A DNA stretch of 64,000 bases from Arthrobacter sp. E3 (GCF_017353415.1 NZ_JAFMPX010000002.1:62001-126000), one strand, 5' to 3'; counted from the first letter of the stretch, positions 34,403 to 44,864 are shown. Notes: generated by a model from the letters alone, not told the origin. Numbers and translations are program-made.

Positions 34403-35490
34403 ACCACACCCAACCGCTGATCCTGGGGATTGAATCCTCCTGTGATGAAACAGGCGTAGGGCTGGTGCGCGGCACAACACTGTTGACCAACACGGTCTCC
34501 TCCTCCATGGAAGAACACATACGTTTTGGCGGAGTCATTCCCGAAATTGCCTCACGTGCCCATCTGGACGCCTTCGTCCCCACCCTGCAGCAGGCTTTGG
34601 TCGATGCCGGGGTGAGTCTCGATGACGTCGATGCCTTCGCTGTCACCAGCGGACCAGGTTTGGCTGGTGCCCTCATGGTCGGTGTCAGCGCCGCCAAGGC
34701 CTTGGCCCTGGCCACGGGCAAGCCGCTGTACGCCATCAACCACTTGGTGGCACACGTGGGAGTCGCACTGCTGGATGAGTCCATCGCTGCGGTGAACGAC
34801 GACGGCGGATTGCCGGAAAACCTTGGCGCGTTGTTGGTGTCCGGAGGGCACACCGAGATCCTGCGGGTGCGCAGCATTGCCTCCGGCGTGGAACTTCTCG
34901 GTGCCACGATTGACGATGCGGCGGGGGAGGCCTTTGACAAGGTAGCCCGGCTGCTGGGCTTGCACTACCCGGGCGGGCCTGCCATCGACAGGCTGGCGAA
35001 GGAAGGTAACGCCAAGGCCATCCGCTTCCCGCGCGGGCTGACCATGCCCAAATACATGGGAACGCCCGAAGCGCCGGGCCCGCACCGTTACGACTTCTCC
35101 TTCTCCGGGCTGAAGACTGCCGTGGCCCGCTGCGTGGAAGGCTACGAAGCCAGGGGTGAGGACATCCCCGTGGCGGACATTGCGGCGTCGTTCCAGGAAG
35201 CAGTGCTGGATGTCATCACGGCCAAGGCGGTGCTGGCGTGTAAGGAACAAGGCATCACGACATTGCTGCTGGGCGGGGGTGTGGCTGCCAATTCCCGCCT
35301 GCGTGTGCTTGCTCAGCAGCGTTGTGCGGCGGCGGGCATTATGCTGCTGGTGCCAAAGATGTCCCTATGCACGGACAACGGCGCCATGGTGGCGGCCTTG
35401 GGTGCCCAGCTGGTGATGAACGGCGTCGTTCCAAGCGAGCTGTCCTTCGCCCCGGATTCCTCCATGCCGGTGACCAGCATCAGTCTGTAG
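34399..35490 (+). CDS. tsaD: tRNA N6-adenosine threonylcarbamoyltransferase TsaD
   Basis: Catalytic subunit that transfers threonylcarbamoyl to A37 of tRNA. The 363-residue protein has the N-terminal ASKHA phosphate loop [12 protein letters not shown], the metal-binding histidines H115 and H119 in INHLVAHV, and the [10 protein letters not shown] and [12 protein letters not shown] motifs. The start overlaps rimI by four bases. It ends the alr-tsaE-tsaB-rimI-tsaD operon; the convergent dedA gene begins 38 bases on. In several actinobacteria groES follows this operon directly; here 7 kb of other genes intervene. Confidence 0.95.
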   Translation: MNHTQPLILGIESSCDETGVGLVRGTTLLTNTVSSSMEEHIRFGGVIPEIASRAHLDAFVPTLQQALVDAGVSLDDVDAFAVTSGPGLAGALMVGVSAAKALALATGKPLYAINHLVAHVGVALLDESIAAVNDDGGLPENLGALLVSGGHTEILRVRSIASGVELLGATIDDAAGEAFDKVARLLGLHYPGGPAIDRLAKEGNAKAIRFPRGLTMPKYMGTPEAPGPHRYDFSFSGLKTAVARCVEGYEARGEDIPVADIAASFQEAVLDVITAKAVLACKEQGITTLLLGGGVAANSRLRVLAQQRCAAAGIMLLVPKMSLCTDNGAMVAALGAQLVMNGVVPSELSFAPDSSMPVTSISL

Positions 35491-35528
35491 CCATCGACTG
35501 CACCACTTTGGAAGTGCTGGATGGGCGG

Positions 35529-36233
35529 CTAGATGCTCGTGGCGTCGTCCTGCGCAGGTTTGCCGGCCCTGACTGTGCGGCGTTTGAGCAGGAAGCTGAT
35601 GCCGGCTGGCAGCAAGGAGGCCAGCACAAGAAGCACAGCCAGGACATCAATGTTGTTGGCTATCACCTCAAAGTGCCCTAGCCAGGTTCCCAGCATGACG
35701 ATCGAGCCAGCCCAGCCCACGGCCCCAACGATGTTCCAAAGCGTGAACTTTCGGTAGTTGTAGTTGGCCACCCCGGCAACGAGGGGAGCATAGGTGCGCA
35801 CTATGGGGACAAATCTGGCCAACACAATGGCCCAGCCACCGCGCCTGGCAAAGAAGTCTTCTGTTTCATGCAGGTATTTGCTCTTGAGGATTTTGGCGTC
35901 GTCCTTAAACCAGCGGCGGCCAAATTTACGGCCCAGGAAATAACCCACTTGGTCCCCGGCAATGGCAGCCAGCACCACCACCCCAATGAGTACTGGCAGC
36001 GAAATGTTGAGCTCGTGGTGCAAAAGCCCAGCCGTGAACAGCAGCGAGTCCCCGGGCAGGAATGGAAACAACAGGCCTGATTCAATGAAGACGAACAAGG
36101 CCACAACTGCGAGTACCGCCGGCCCGAGCCCCTCCAAAAGGGTTACGGGGTCCAGTGCGGAAAGCAGTCCGGAGTGGTGGGCTCCGTTTAGGGGGAGCAG
36201 CGACTGAACGGCAGGCAAAACGGACGACACCAC
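35529..36233 (-). CDS. DedA family membrane protein
   Basis: Integral membrane protein of the VTT/DedA superfamily, whose members are linked to lipid flipping and membrane integrity. The 234-residue protein has several hydrophobic helices, the re-entrant FPFLPGDSLLFTAGLL segment with the acidic residue and the conserved GRRWF...FFARRGGWAIVLARFVP region with arginines. It starts at GTG 36233, six bases after the stop of the PAP2 gene, so the two form an operon; both probably handle membrane lipids. Confidence 0.88.
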   Translation of the reverse strand: MVSSVLPAVQSLLPLNGAHHSGLLSALDPVTLLEGLGPAVLAVVALFVFIESGLLFPFLPGDSLLFTAGLLHHELNISLPVLIGVVVLAAIAGDQVGYFLGRKFGRRWFKDDAKILKSKYLHETEDFFARRGGWAIVLARFVPIVRTYAPLVAGVANYNYRKFTLWNIVGAVGWAGSIVMLGTWLGHFEVIANNIDVLAVLLVLASLLPAGISFLLKRRTVRAGKPAQDDATSI

Positions 36234-36239
36234 GCGGCC

Positions 36240-37136
36240 TCAGGAATTCTGCTCGTTGGTGGTGGAGCTGCCGGCGGAGGTGGAACCTCCCGGCGAGGCG
36301 AGGCCACCAGCAGGCCGACGAGCGCGGCCGCCAATGGACTCGCCAGTGGTGCCTATGGCCGGTCTCGGACTACCAGCCGCATTGTGTTCAGGCTTTGGCG
36401 CGGCAACAGGCCCGAAGCGTGCCAGGAGTGGAATGCGGGGCAGCAGCTGGGCCTGGAACCTGTTCCACAAACCGCAAAACAACAGCACACCCGCGCTCGC
36501 AGCCAGGAAAGACGCGATGACGTCGCTGGGGTAGTGGACGCCTTCGTAGAGCCGGGACCACGCGACGGCGACGGACACCAGAACGCCCAGGACCACGGCT
36601 GGTTTCGCCCATGGACCGTTCCTGAGAAGGAAGAAGAAGGCCCAAGCGAAGCCAACGACCAAGGCCACGTGGCCGCTGGGAAAGCTGTTGGATCCTGTTT
36701 CCGGTGCCAACGGGTCAAAGAGCAAGGCCGGGTTTGGCCGGGGCCGTTCAACAATGGCCTTAAAGAATTGACTGGACAACCAACCAAAAGCCGCCACACC
36801 GCCAAAGGCCACGGCGTTGACCGGCGATTTACGCACGATCAGCAGAAATAGGCATAGTGCAGCGATGATGAGGACCCCGCCCACCGGCGAAAAAACAGTT
36901 CCGATGCTCATGGCGATGAAAGTCAGGATGCCCACGTGGCTCCTGCTCAGCTGCTGGTCAATGGTGAACTCACCCGTGCTGAAGTCCGGCGTTCCCACGG
37001 CATAGAAACCGATTGCCAGCACTGCGACAGACAAGACGGCCACCCAGAGTCCCCAATAGGCAGGCTGTGGAAGCACGGCCAGGCGGGTGCGGAACAGAAT
37101 TCCAGGTTCGTTGCTGCTGTGGGGCGGTGGTGCCAT
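36240..37136 (-). CDS. PAP2 family phosphatase
   Basis: Membrane phosphatase of the PAP2 family, acting on phosphatidate or undecaprenyl pyrophosphate-like lipids. The 298-residue protein shows all three motifs: KAIVERPRP, PSGH and SRLYEGVHYPSDV, placed between membrane helices. The last 60 residues form a Gly/Ser/Ala/Arg-rich cytoplasmic tail without known function. ATG 37136 follows AGGGAG by six bases. A hairpin lies upstream in the leader, and dedA follows in the same operon. Confidence 0.9.
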   Translation of the reverse strand: MAPPPHSSNEPGILFRTRLAVLPQPAYWGLWVAVLSVAVLAIGFYAVGTPDFSTGEFTIDQQLSRSHVGILTFIAMSIGTVFSPVGGVLIIAALCLFLLIVRKSPVNAVAFGGVAAFGWLSSQFFKAIVERPRPNPALLFDPLAPETGSNSFPSGHVALVVGFAWAFFFLLRNGPWAKPAVVLGVLVSVAVAWSRLYEGVHYPSDVIASFLAASAGVLLFCGLWNRFQAQLLPRIPLLARFGPVAAPKPEHNAAGSPRPAIGTTGESIGGRARRPAGGLASPGGSTSAGSSTTNEQNS

Positions 37137-37168
37137 GCGGGAACTCCCTGATAGGTGGCGTGAAATTG

Positions 37169-37196
37169 TAGGGCAGGACGTAATGGCCCTGCCCTA
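37169..37196 (-). promoter_or_regulatory. Inverted repeat upstream of the PAP2 gene
   Basis: TAGGGCAGG and CCTGCCCTA are perfect 9-bp arms around a 10-base loop, about 35 bases before the ATG. It could be an operator or an mRNA leader hairpin. The rest of 37,137-37,281 shows nothing clear. Confidence 0.4.
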
Positions 37197-37281
37197 ATTC
37201 TTACGCGCGGCAGCTGAGAGTTAGCTAAGAAGCCCCACGCCACGGGACATTCGGAGAGCGTTATCCGGCCAGCCGGTGGGG

Positions 37282-38424
37282 TTAGTTGCTTGCCATTTCC
37301 GCAACAAGTTCACGTACGACGGCGCGCAGCTCGCCTCCGTGGGCGGCGGCAACGCGGCGTTGTCGTTGGTAGCTGGCGCCGTTGGCGATGATCTTTTCCA
37401 CGCTGGCCAGTTCGTTGGAGCAGCCCAGCTTGGCTGCGACCGGTTCCAGCTTGTTCAGCAGCTCAACGAGGTGTTCGGTGACGAGTTGTTCGTTGCCGGC
37501 GGCATCCAAAATAATGATGGCGTCCATGCCGTACCGGGCCGCGCGCCACTTGTTTTCCTGGATGTGCCAGGGCGGCATGGTGGGGATGGTGCCGCCGTCG
37601 TTCAAGGTGGTGGAAAAGTCTTCCACGAGGCATTGGGTCAGTGCGGCGACGGCGCCGATCTCCTCAAGCGTGGACATGCCGTCGCAGATGCGCATTTCAA
37701 TGGTGCCGAGGTTTGCGACGGGGCGGATGTCCCAACGGATTTCGTTGTGGGCATCAATGACACCGGTGGTGAACATGTCCTGGACGTAGGATTCGTAGGC
37801 GGCCCAGTTGGGGAATTGGAACGGCAGCCCGGCCGTGGGCAGCTGCTGGAACATCAGGGCGCGCTGGGAAGCGTATCCGGTGTCCACCCCATTCCAGTAA
37901 GGGGAGGAAGCGGAGAGTGCTTGGAAGTGCGGGAAATGGTTGACGAGCCCGTCCAGCACCGGCATGGCCTTGGAAACATGGTCCAGGCCTACATGGACGT
38001 GGACACCGTAAATCTGCATCTGGCTGCCCCACCACTGGGTCCTGTCCACGAGCTTGGCGTAGCGTTCCTTGTCGGTGACGGCCTGCTCGCTCGGGTTGCT
38101 GAAGGGGTGGGTGCCGGCACTGAGCAGCTCGAGCCCGAGGGGGGTGGCGGCGGTGCGCAGGTCGGTGAGGCTGTGGCGCAGATCGGCGATTCCGTCGGCG
38201 ACGGTGTTGGCGACGCCTGTGACCAATTCCACAGTGTTTTGCAGCATTTCACCCTTGATGTGGGGGTGTTCGCCGGTCTTCATGGATGCTGGGTCTGCGG
38301 ACTCGATGTTCGAGAAAACGTCGTCTGCGCGGGCTGCGAGTTCGCCGGTTTCCTTGTCAACGAGCGCAATTTCCCATTCCAGGCCCAGCGTGGACTGCTT
38401 GGACTTGGCAAAATCGATTTTCAC
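37282..38424 (-). CDS. Carboxylate-amine ligase, YbdK/GCS2 family
   Basis: ATP-dependent ligase related to glutamate-cysteine ligase 2; YbdK-type enzymes have weak gamma-glutamylcysteine activity and the physiological product here is unknown. The 380-residue protein starts MKIDFAKSKQSTLGLEWEIALVD, with the substrate-binding GLEWE segment, and contains YGVHVHVGL and GTIEMRICDG. I chose GTG 38424 after AAGGGGG; a TTG 13 codons upstream would add a non-conserved tail. It is divergent from the shikimate-dehydrogenase-like gene. Mycothiol, not glutathione, is expected to be the main thiol in this host. Confidence 0.85.
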   Translation of the reverse strand: MKIDFAKSKQSTLGLEWEIALVDKETGELAARADDVFSNIESADPASMKTGEHPHIKGEMLQNTVELVTGVANTVADGIADLRHSLTDLRTAATPLGLELLSAGTHPFSNPSEQAVTDKERYAKLVDRTQWWGSQMQIYGVHVHVGLDHVSKAMPVLDGLVNHFPHFQALSASSPYWNGVDTGYASQRALMFQQLPTAGLPFQFPNWAAYESYVQDMFTTGVIDAHNEIRWDIRPVANLGTIEMRICDGMSTLEEIGAVAALTQCLVEDFSTTLNDGGTIPTMPPWHIQENKWRAARYGMDAIIILDAAGNEQLVTEHLVELLNKLEPVAAKLGCSNELASVEKIIANGASYQRQRRVAAAHGGELRAVVRELVAEMASN

Positions 38425-38511
38425 TTCGGGCGCCCCCTTGGCAATGGTGGAGTTGTGGCGCAACCCGGCAAGGGTGCCCGCTGCCCTCTGATTCTAGTTC
38501 AGGTTCTGCTG

Positions 38512-38517
38512 CACAAT
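38512..38517 (+). promoter_or_regulatory. Possible leaderless-type -10 box of the shikimate-dehydrogenase-like gene
   Basis: CACAAT preceded by TG (TGCACAAT) lies six bases before the ATG at 38524, with no ribosome site in between. Confidence 0.4.
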
Positions 38518-38523
38518 GGGATC

Positions 38524-39333
38524 ATGTCAATTGTGAACAAAGACACGACCCTGTGCATTTCCCTCGCCGCCCGCCCGAGCAATATCGGCACGAGTTTCCA
38601 CAACTACCTCTACGACAAGCTCGGGCTGAACTACGTTTACAAGGCGTTCGCCCCGAGTGATTTGGGGCAGGCCATTGCCGGCATCAGGGGTCTGGGTATC
38701 CGCGGTGCGGGTGTTTCCATGCCATACAAGGAGGCCGCCATTGCGCTCGTTGACGTCATGGACGCTTCAGCCGCAGCCATTTCCGCTGTCAACACCATCG
38801 TGAACGACGGCGGCATCCTCACCGCCTACAACACCGACTATCTGGCGATCGCGCAGCTTTTGGCCGAAAACCCGCTGGCCCCGGACACGGCCGTCCTCCT
38901 GCGTGGTTCCGGGGGCATGGCCAAGGCCGTGGCTGCGGCCCTGCACGACGCCGGATACGTGAACGTCACGATCGTGGCACGCAACGAAGAGGGCGGCCGG
39001 GACCTTGCCGCGCTCTATGGTTTTGCGTGGACTCCCGAGGCCGCAGCCGGTGCGGGGATGCTCATCAACGCCACGCCGCTGGGCATGGCAGGGGAGCAGG
39101 GATCTGTGCAGTCCTTCACGGACGAGGCGGTGGCGCAGGCACGACTGGTGTTCGACGTCGTCGCACTTCCTGCGCAAACCCCGCTCATCCTGGCTGCCCG
39201 CGCCGCCGGCAAGCTGGTCATCACCGGAGCCGAGGTCATTGCGCTGCAGGCGGCTGAACAATTCGTGCTTTACAGCGGCGTGCGGCCCAGCCCGGAATTG
39301 GTGCGCGAGGCCTCGGAGTTCTCGCGCCGCTAG
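38524..39333 (+). CDS. Shikimate dehydrogenase-like protein (SdhL/HI0607 type)
   Basis: NAD(P)-dependent oxidoreductase of the AroE superfamily. The 269-residue protein keeps the catalytic lysine (SMPYKEAA) and aspartate (TAYNTDYLA) and the glycine-rich LLRGSGGMAKAV nucleotide loop. Its N-terminus (NKDTTLCISLAARPSNIGTSFHNYLY) fits the SdhL/HI0607 branch, which has low shikimate activity and an uncertain role, rather than classical AroE. The frame is open for 1.2 kb upstream, but that is antisense to the ligase gene; ATG 38524 is the family start. Confidence 0.85.
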   Translation: MSIVNKDTTLCISLAARPSNIGTSFHNYLYDKLGLNYVYKAFAPSDLGQAIAGIRGLGIRGAGVSMPYKEAAIALVDVMDASAAAISAVNTIVNDGGILTAYNTDYLAIAQLLAENPLAPDTAVLLRGSGGMAKAVAAALHDAGYVNVTIVARNEEGGRDLAALYGFAWTPEAAAGAGMLINATPLGMAGEQGSVQSFTDEAVAQARLVFDVVALPAQTPLILAARAAGKLVITGAEVIALQAAEQFVLYSGVRPSPELVREASEFSRR

Positions 39334-39359
39334 AAAACTGGCAAGTGGAGTGTCCGCAG

Positions 39360-40595
39360 TCAGAGAGCGCGGTGTGGCTGGACCGGGCTGTGGGGTTCAA
39401 CCACGACGGCGACCCTTTCGTCCCCGATGCGGGTCAGGACAAGCGTGGCCTTGTTGGGGCCTTTGCCTGAACCAGTCAGTAGCTGGCGGCGCAACTCCTC
39501 AGGCGTGGTGGAGATGCCGCGCTTTTTGATGTCCAGCACGCCGATCCGGTTTGCCTTGACCCAGGCCTTGAGTGCCTTCACGTTGAACGGCTTGACCTCC
39601 AAAATCTTGTAGCGGCGGGCAAACGGTGTGTCCACGGGCTCGTCCGAGCACAGGTAGGCGATGTGTTCGTCGACGAGGTGGGCCCCCATGCTCCGTGCCA
39701 GATCAGCCACGAGACCGGCCCGGATCACGGCACCGTCGGGCTCGTACAGGTATCCGGACAGCGGGCCGGGCTCAACATTTTGGGCGGCAGGGTCGTACGC
39801 GATGGAGCTGGTGAGTTCATACATGCCCTGAACGCCGGTGACCAGGGCTGCGCGGCGGATGCCGGGACGCGCCAGTGCGTTGAAGTATAGGGCCGCCTCC
39901 ACGACGTCGCCGTTGACGGAGATCCACTGCGCTTCGGCCGTGTCGGGCACGGCTTCGTGCGGAATGCCGGGGCCCATCTTAACACCAATAGCCAGTCCCT
40001 TGTCTGCCAGTGCCTCCACGAATGACAACGGAGGTGAAAACGCTTCCGGGTCGAATAGGCGGGTGGTCCCGGAACTGCTGGTGGTGCGGCGGGCGGGGTC
40101 AAGCCACACGCCTTCAATGCCGCTCAGGTCCACGTCCTCGGCTTTGGCACACACTACGGTGGCGTGCGGGAAAGGCATCAGATTGACCGTGGTGCAGGCG
40201 GCCGTGACCTCATCCATTTCCACAGCCGTGACGGAGATGTCAAGACTTGCCATGGCCAGCGAATCCGCACCCAGGCCACAGCCAAGGTCGGCCACGGAGG
40301 TGATGCCCGCCGTCGTAAATCTTTGTGCATGCAAGGCGGCAATGCTCAGGCGGGTGGCTTGTTCCAAACCGGCCGGGGTGAACAGCATTTGACGGGCAAA
40401 CTCACCGAACTTCGCCTCGGCCTTTGCTCGTAGCCGGGCCTGGGTCAATGCTGCGGCAACAAGCTCCGGGGGATGCCCGGCCTTGCGCAGTGACTCGTTC
40501 AACTTCAGCGAGTCGGCGTCCTTGTAGGGTCCTAGGGAGGACAAGAGTTCCCAACCAACAAGTGTGAGCAGGGGGGAAATCGCATCAGTGGGCAT
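39360..40595 (-). CDS. SAM-dependent methyltransferase with THUMP-like C-terminus
   Basis: Class I methyltransferase fold; the target is unknown but the THUMP-like C-terminal domain suggests RNA. The SAM-binding loop VADLGCGLGADS is at residues 101-112 and VWLDPARR at 163-170 could be the catalytic motif region. The 411-residue protein belongs to a family found across actinobacteria. The ATG has no ribosome site, and TAGGCT lies six bases before it, so it is probably leaderless even though the ABC permease gene ends only 29 bases upstream. Confidence 0.8.
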   Translation of the reverse strand: MPTDAISPLLTLVGWELLSSLGPYKDADSLKLNESLRKAGHPPELVAAALTQARLRAKAEAKFGEFARQMLFTPAGLEQATRLSIAALHAQRFTTAGITSVADLGCGLGADSLAMASLDISVTAVEMDEVTAACTTVNLMPFPHATVVCAKAEDVDLSGIEGVWLDPARRTTSSSGTTRLFDPEAFSPPLSFVEALADKGLAIGVKMGPGIPHEAVPDTAEAQWISVNGDVVEAALYFNALARPGIRRAALVTGVQGMYELTSSIAYDPAAQNVEPGPLSGYLYEPDGAVIRAGLVADLARSMGAHLVDEHIAYLCSDEPVDTPFARRYKILEVKPFNVKALKAWVKANRIGVLDIKKRGISTTPEELRRQLLTGSGKGPNKATLVLTRIGDERVAVVVEPHSPVQPHRAL

Positions 40596-40601
40596 GCCTC
40601 A

Positions 40602-40607
40602 AGCCTA
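40602..40607 (-). promoter_or_regulatory. Leaderless-type -10 box of the methyltransferase gene
   Basis: TAGGCT on the minus strand, six bases before the ATG at 40595. Confidence 0.5.
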
Positions 40608-40624
40608 GTCGCAGCGAATGCCTC

Positions 40625-41437
40625 TCAGCTGTCCTTGCGGATCCAGCGGAACGTGAGGCGGCACAGGATGAGTCCCACCACGAGCCACACTCCCAAGACA
40701 AGGGCCACCAAACCCAGATCCCATGCACCGCTTGGCTCAGCGACTTCAAAGGAGGCCGGCAGGAATACACTGCGCATGCCTTGTGCCATCCATTTCAGCG
40801 GGAAGATGCTGGCAAAGTTCTGCAGCCAGCCGGGCAATTGCGCAAAGTTCAGGTACACCCCGGAAATGAACTGCAACAGCAACACAATCGGGATGACCAC
40901 AGCCGTTGCACTCTTCCCTGTGCGGGGGAGGGCGGACAGCGCAATGCCCAAAACACAGCTGGTGATGACGCCAAAAAGAAAGACCCACGCAAATGTTAGC
41001 CACTTCTCGGGCTCTGTTGGCAGCTCCACATTGAAGGCAAAGCGAGCCACGAGCAGCAACAAAATAACCTGAAACACGGAGCTGACAAGCACCATGCCGA
41101 TCTTGCCCATGAAATAGGAAAATACTGGCAGGGGAGTTCCGCCGAGCCGTTTGAGCGTGCCGTCGCCTTTTTCCCCGGCTATGTCCACGCCCAGATTTTG
41201 CACTCCGCTGAGCAGCATTCCGGCCGCCACCATGCCAGGGACGTAAAACGCCGCCCAGGAGATGCCGCCGCTGCCATCCGGGGCTGCACCGATATTGCCG
41301 CTCGTGCTGAAGGCCACCGCAAACACGGACAGCATCAGGATGGGGAACAAGAACGTGAAGAAGACGGAGTCACCTTGGCGAAAATACAGTCTAAGTTCAT
41401 AGGCTGTGCGGGAGAATCCCAGCTGGATCGTGTTCAT
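40625..41437 (-). CDS. ABC-2 type exporter permease
   Basis: Membrane half of an ABC exporter; the 270-residue protein has about six helices in the ABC2_membrane arrangement, including VVIPIVLLLQFISGVYLNF and the C-terminal LALVLGVWLVVGLIL-like helix. The substrate cannot be read; such small actinobacterial exporters often move drugs or lipids. Its ATG overlaps the ATPase stop by four bases, so the two are coupled. Confidence 0.88.
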   Translation of the reverse strand: MNTIQLGFSRTAYELRLYFRQGDSVFFTFLFPILMLSVFAVAFSTSGNIGAAPDGSGGISWAAFYVPGMVAAGMLLSGVQNLGVDIAGEKGDGTLKRLGGTPLPVFSYFMGKIGMVLVSSVFQVILLLLVARFAFNVELPTEPEKWLTFAWVFLFGVITSCVLGIALSALPRTGKSATAVVIPIVLLLQFISGVYLNFAQLPGWLQNFASIFPLKWMAQGMRSVFLPASFEVAEPSGAWDLGLVALVLGVWLVVGLILCRLTFRWIRKDS

Positions 41438-42324
41438 GCTGATTCCCTTTCGGCTGGATCGCTCGCATCGGCTGCGCCTTTTTCGTGGGCAGCGACCATG
41501 GACAAATAAATGTCCTCAAGACTGGGCCGGGTAATTTCAAGCCCCGGCACCTCTCCGCCCTTCTCTGTATAAAGCCGGGTCGCCAGCGCTGCCGGCTCTG
41601 GTGTGCGCTCTTCACGCACGACGCCGTCCTGCCGCCACCGCACGAGCGGCACCCTGGCGTCGGCCCCGCCAATGGTGTCGATGGGGCCGATGTCAACAAG
41701 TTTCCCGTTGACAATCACCCCGGCCCTGTCAGCCAGAGTTGCTGCCTCATCCAGGTAATGGGTTGTCAGCAAAATGGTGGTGCCCTCAGCTTTGAGCTGG
41801 TTGATCAGCCCCCAAAATTGCCGCCGGGCCGCCGGGTCAAAACCGGTGGTGGGTTCATCCAGGAACAAAAGCTTGGGGCGGCCAATGATGCCCAGTGCCA
41901 CATCCACGCGTCGGCGTTGCCCTCCGGAGAGCTTGCTGATCCGTGTCTTCGCTTTCTCCCCCAGCCCCACCGCGTCAATGACCTCGGATACCCTGCGCGG
42001 GTTTGGGTAGTAGCCGGCAAAGTGGGTCAGCTGCTCCAACACCGTGACATTGCCGCTCTCACCACTGGACTGCAGCACAATCCCCAGCTGGGCCTTCCAG
42101 TCCAGTCCGCCGCGCTGCGGGTCAACACCCAGAACCTGCACGTCACCGCTGCTGCGGTCCCGGTAGCCCTCAAGGATTTCAATGACCGTGCTTTTGCCGG
42201 CACCGTTGGGGCCCAGCAGCGCAAAAGTCTCGCCCGCAACGATGTCGAATGAAACGCCGTCCACGGCCATGAAGCCGCCATAGGATTTCGTCAGGTCACG
42301 CACCTGCACAGGATTCGGGGTCAT
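41434..42324 (-). CDS. ABC exporter ATP-binding protein
   Basis: Nucleotide-binding subunit for the permease encoded next. The 296-residue protein has Walker A GPNGAGKST, the signature SGGQRRRVDVALG and Walker B LLFLDEPTTGFD, and a C-terminal extension of the DrrA/NatA kind. ATG 42324 follows AAGGA by seven bases; an in-frame ATG at 42369 after GGGAGAG is also plausible and would add 15 residues. The open frame continues further upstream without support. Confidence 0.9.
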   Translation of the reverse strand: MTPNPVQVRDLTKSYGGFMAVDGVSFDIVAGETFALLGPNGAGKSTVIEILEGYRDRSSGDVQVLGVDPQRGGLDWKAQLGIVLQSSGESGNVTVLEQLTHFAGYYPNPRRVSEVIDAVGLGEKAKTRISKLSGGQRRRVDVALGIIGRPKLLFLDEPTTGFDPAARRQFWGLINQLKAEGTTILLTTHYLDEAATLADRAGVIVNGKLVDIGPIDTIGGADARVPLVRWRQDGVVREERTPEPAALATRLYTEKGGEVPGLEITRPSLEDIYLSMVAAHEKGAADASDPAERESA

Positions 42325-42483
42325 GGGTTCATCCTTGCATCGGACGTGCTGTGTGACCAAGTGATTCATGGCGGACTCTCCCTGCCCAACCACACCCACC
42401 CCACATTGGGCGCCGGCGGTGCGCCGTGAGCGAAACCCGGCCCGCCGACGTCGTACATTTGGGTGAAAATCTGGCACTCGTCT

Positions 42484-42512
42484 TGACCGAGTGCTAATGA
42501 AAACTCTAGAGT
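42484..42512 (+). promoter_or_regulatory. Promoter of groES-groEL
   Basis: TTGACC (42484-42489), a 17-base spacer and TAGAGT (42507-42512) make a clear vegetative promoter. The start of transcription would fall near 42,519, inside the CIRCE operator. Confidence 0.7.
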
Positions 42513-42517
42513 CGGAG

Positions 42518-42544
42518 TTAGCACTCTCACCCTGAGGGTGCTAA
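42518..42544 (+). promoter_or_regulatory. CIRCE operator (HrcA site) of groES-groEL
   Basis: TTAGCACTC, nine bases, GGGTGCTAA matches the CIRCE consensus with one mismatch in the right arm. It overlaps the expected transcription start, as in other HrcA-controlled operons. A third half-site, GAGTGCTAA, lies at 42489-42497 between -35 and -10. Confidence 0.92.
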
Positions 42545-42664
42545 CTCGCTTTTCTTTTTTGCCAAGGGGCACCACCGGCACCGCGACGACGGTTGGCACC
42601 TAACAAACTTGGCAGCGAAGACAGCCAGCCATCCATAGAATTTACGTGTGAAGGAGAGGTCCGA

Positions 42665-42961
42665 GTGTCGGTCTCTATTAAGCCTCTTGAGGATCGTATT
42701 GTTGTTCGCCAGCTCGAAGCAGAGCTGACCACCGCTTCAGGTCTGGTCATCCCGGACACTGCAAAGGAAAAGCCCCAAGAGGGCGAAGTTGTGGCAGTGG
42801 GCCCCGGCCGTGTCGATGACAACGGCAACCGTGTCCCGATCGATGTTGCCGTTGGCGACGTCGTCATCTACTCCAAGTACGGTGGAACCGAAGTCAAGAC
42901 CGGTGGCGAAGAACTGCTGGTTCTGTCCGCCCGCGACGTACTGGCAATCGTCGTTAAGTAA
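42665..42961 (+). CDS. groES: Co-chaperonin GroES
   Basis: Heptameric lid of the GroEL folding chamber. The 98-residue protein has [10 protein letters not shown] at the start, the mobile-loop region [21 protein letters not shown] and the [15 protein letters not shown] core. GTG 42665 follows AAGGAG by eight bases; the frame is open upstream but the family start is clear. It is the first gene after the CIRCE operator, and a large hairpin separates it from groEL. Confidence 0.95.
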   Translation: MSVSIKPLEDRIVVRQLEAELTTASGLVIPDTAKEKPQEGEVVAVGPGRVDDNGNRVPIDVAVGDVVIYSKYGGTEVKTGGEELLVLSARDVLAIVVK

Positions 42962-42990
42962 CGACTTTTTGCTCCAGTAACCACTTTTGT

Positions 42991-43057
42991 AAAGCCCCGC
43001 GCCGGGCAAACCGGTGATCGAGTCTGTCTGGATCACCGGATGCGGGCGCGGGGTCTT
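42991..43057 (+). other. Large hairpin between groES and groEL
   Basis: CCCCGCGC (42995-43002) pairs with GCGCGGGG (43046-43053) and CCGGTGATC (43011-43019) with GATCACCGG (43031-43039); AAAG and TCTTT flank the base. It could tune the ratio of groES to groEL by partial termination or RNA processing. Confidence 0.5.
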
Positions 43058-43064
43058 TGCGTGA

Positions 43065-44684
<1,620 letters not shown>

Positions 44685-44697
44685 CCCCACCGGCCGG

Positions 44698-44848
44698 CCC
44701 GGTAAATCGCTGGAGCGATTTGCCGGGAACCTGGCCGGGCGTGGGCCCACCCACGCCCGGCCTGAACGGGACGGGTTGGCTGAAGGACACCGTTTGCGCT
44801 TTCTTCCACCGTTGTTCGGTGGACGAAAGCGCAAACGGTGTCCTTTTT
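44698..44848 (+). terminator. Three hairpins and strong terminator after groEL
   Basis: Hairpin one: 13-bp stem 44698-44710 with 44715-44727. Hairpin two: perfect 13-bp stem 44733-44745 with 44750-44762. Hairpin three: a perfect 21-bp stem (44783-44803 with 44824-44844) extended by six more pairs, followed by a run of T's. The third is a textbook intrinsic terminator between the convergent groEL and ATPase genes. Confidence 0.85.
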
Positions 44849-44864
44849 TGTCTCAGGTTTTGTG

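Noticed and set aside
37276-39333. A 685-codon open frame on the plus strand covering the shikimate-dehydrogenase-like gene and 1.2 kb upstream
   Set aside because: The first 416 codons are antisense to the conserved YbdK-type ligase gene and show no domain; the real gene starts at ATG 38524.
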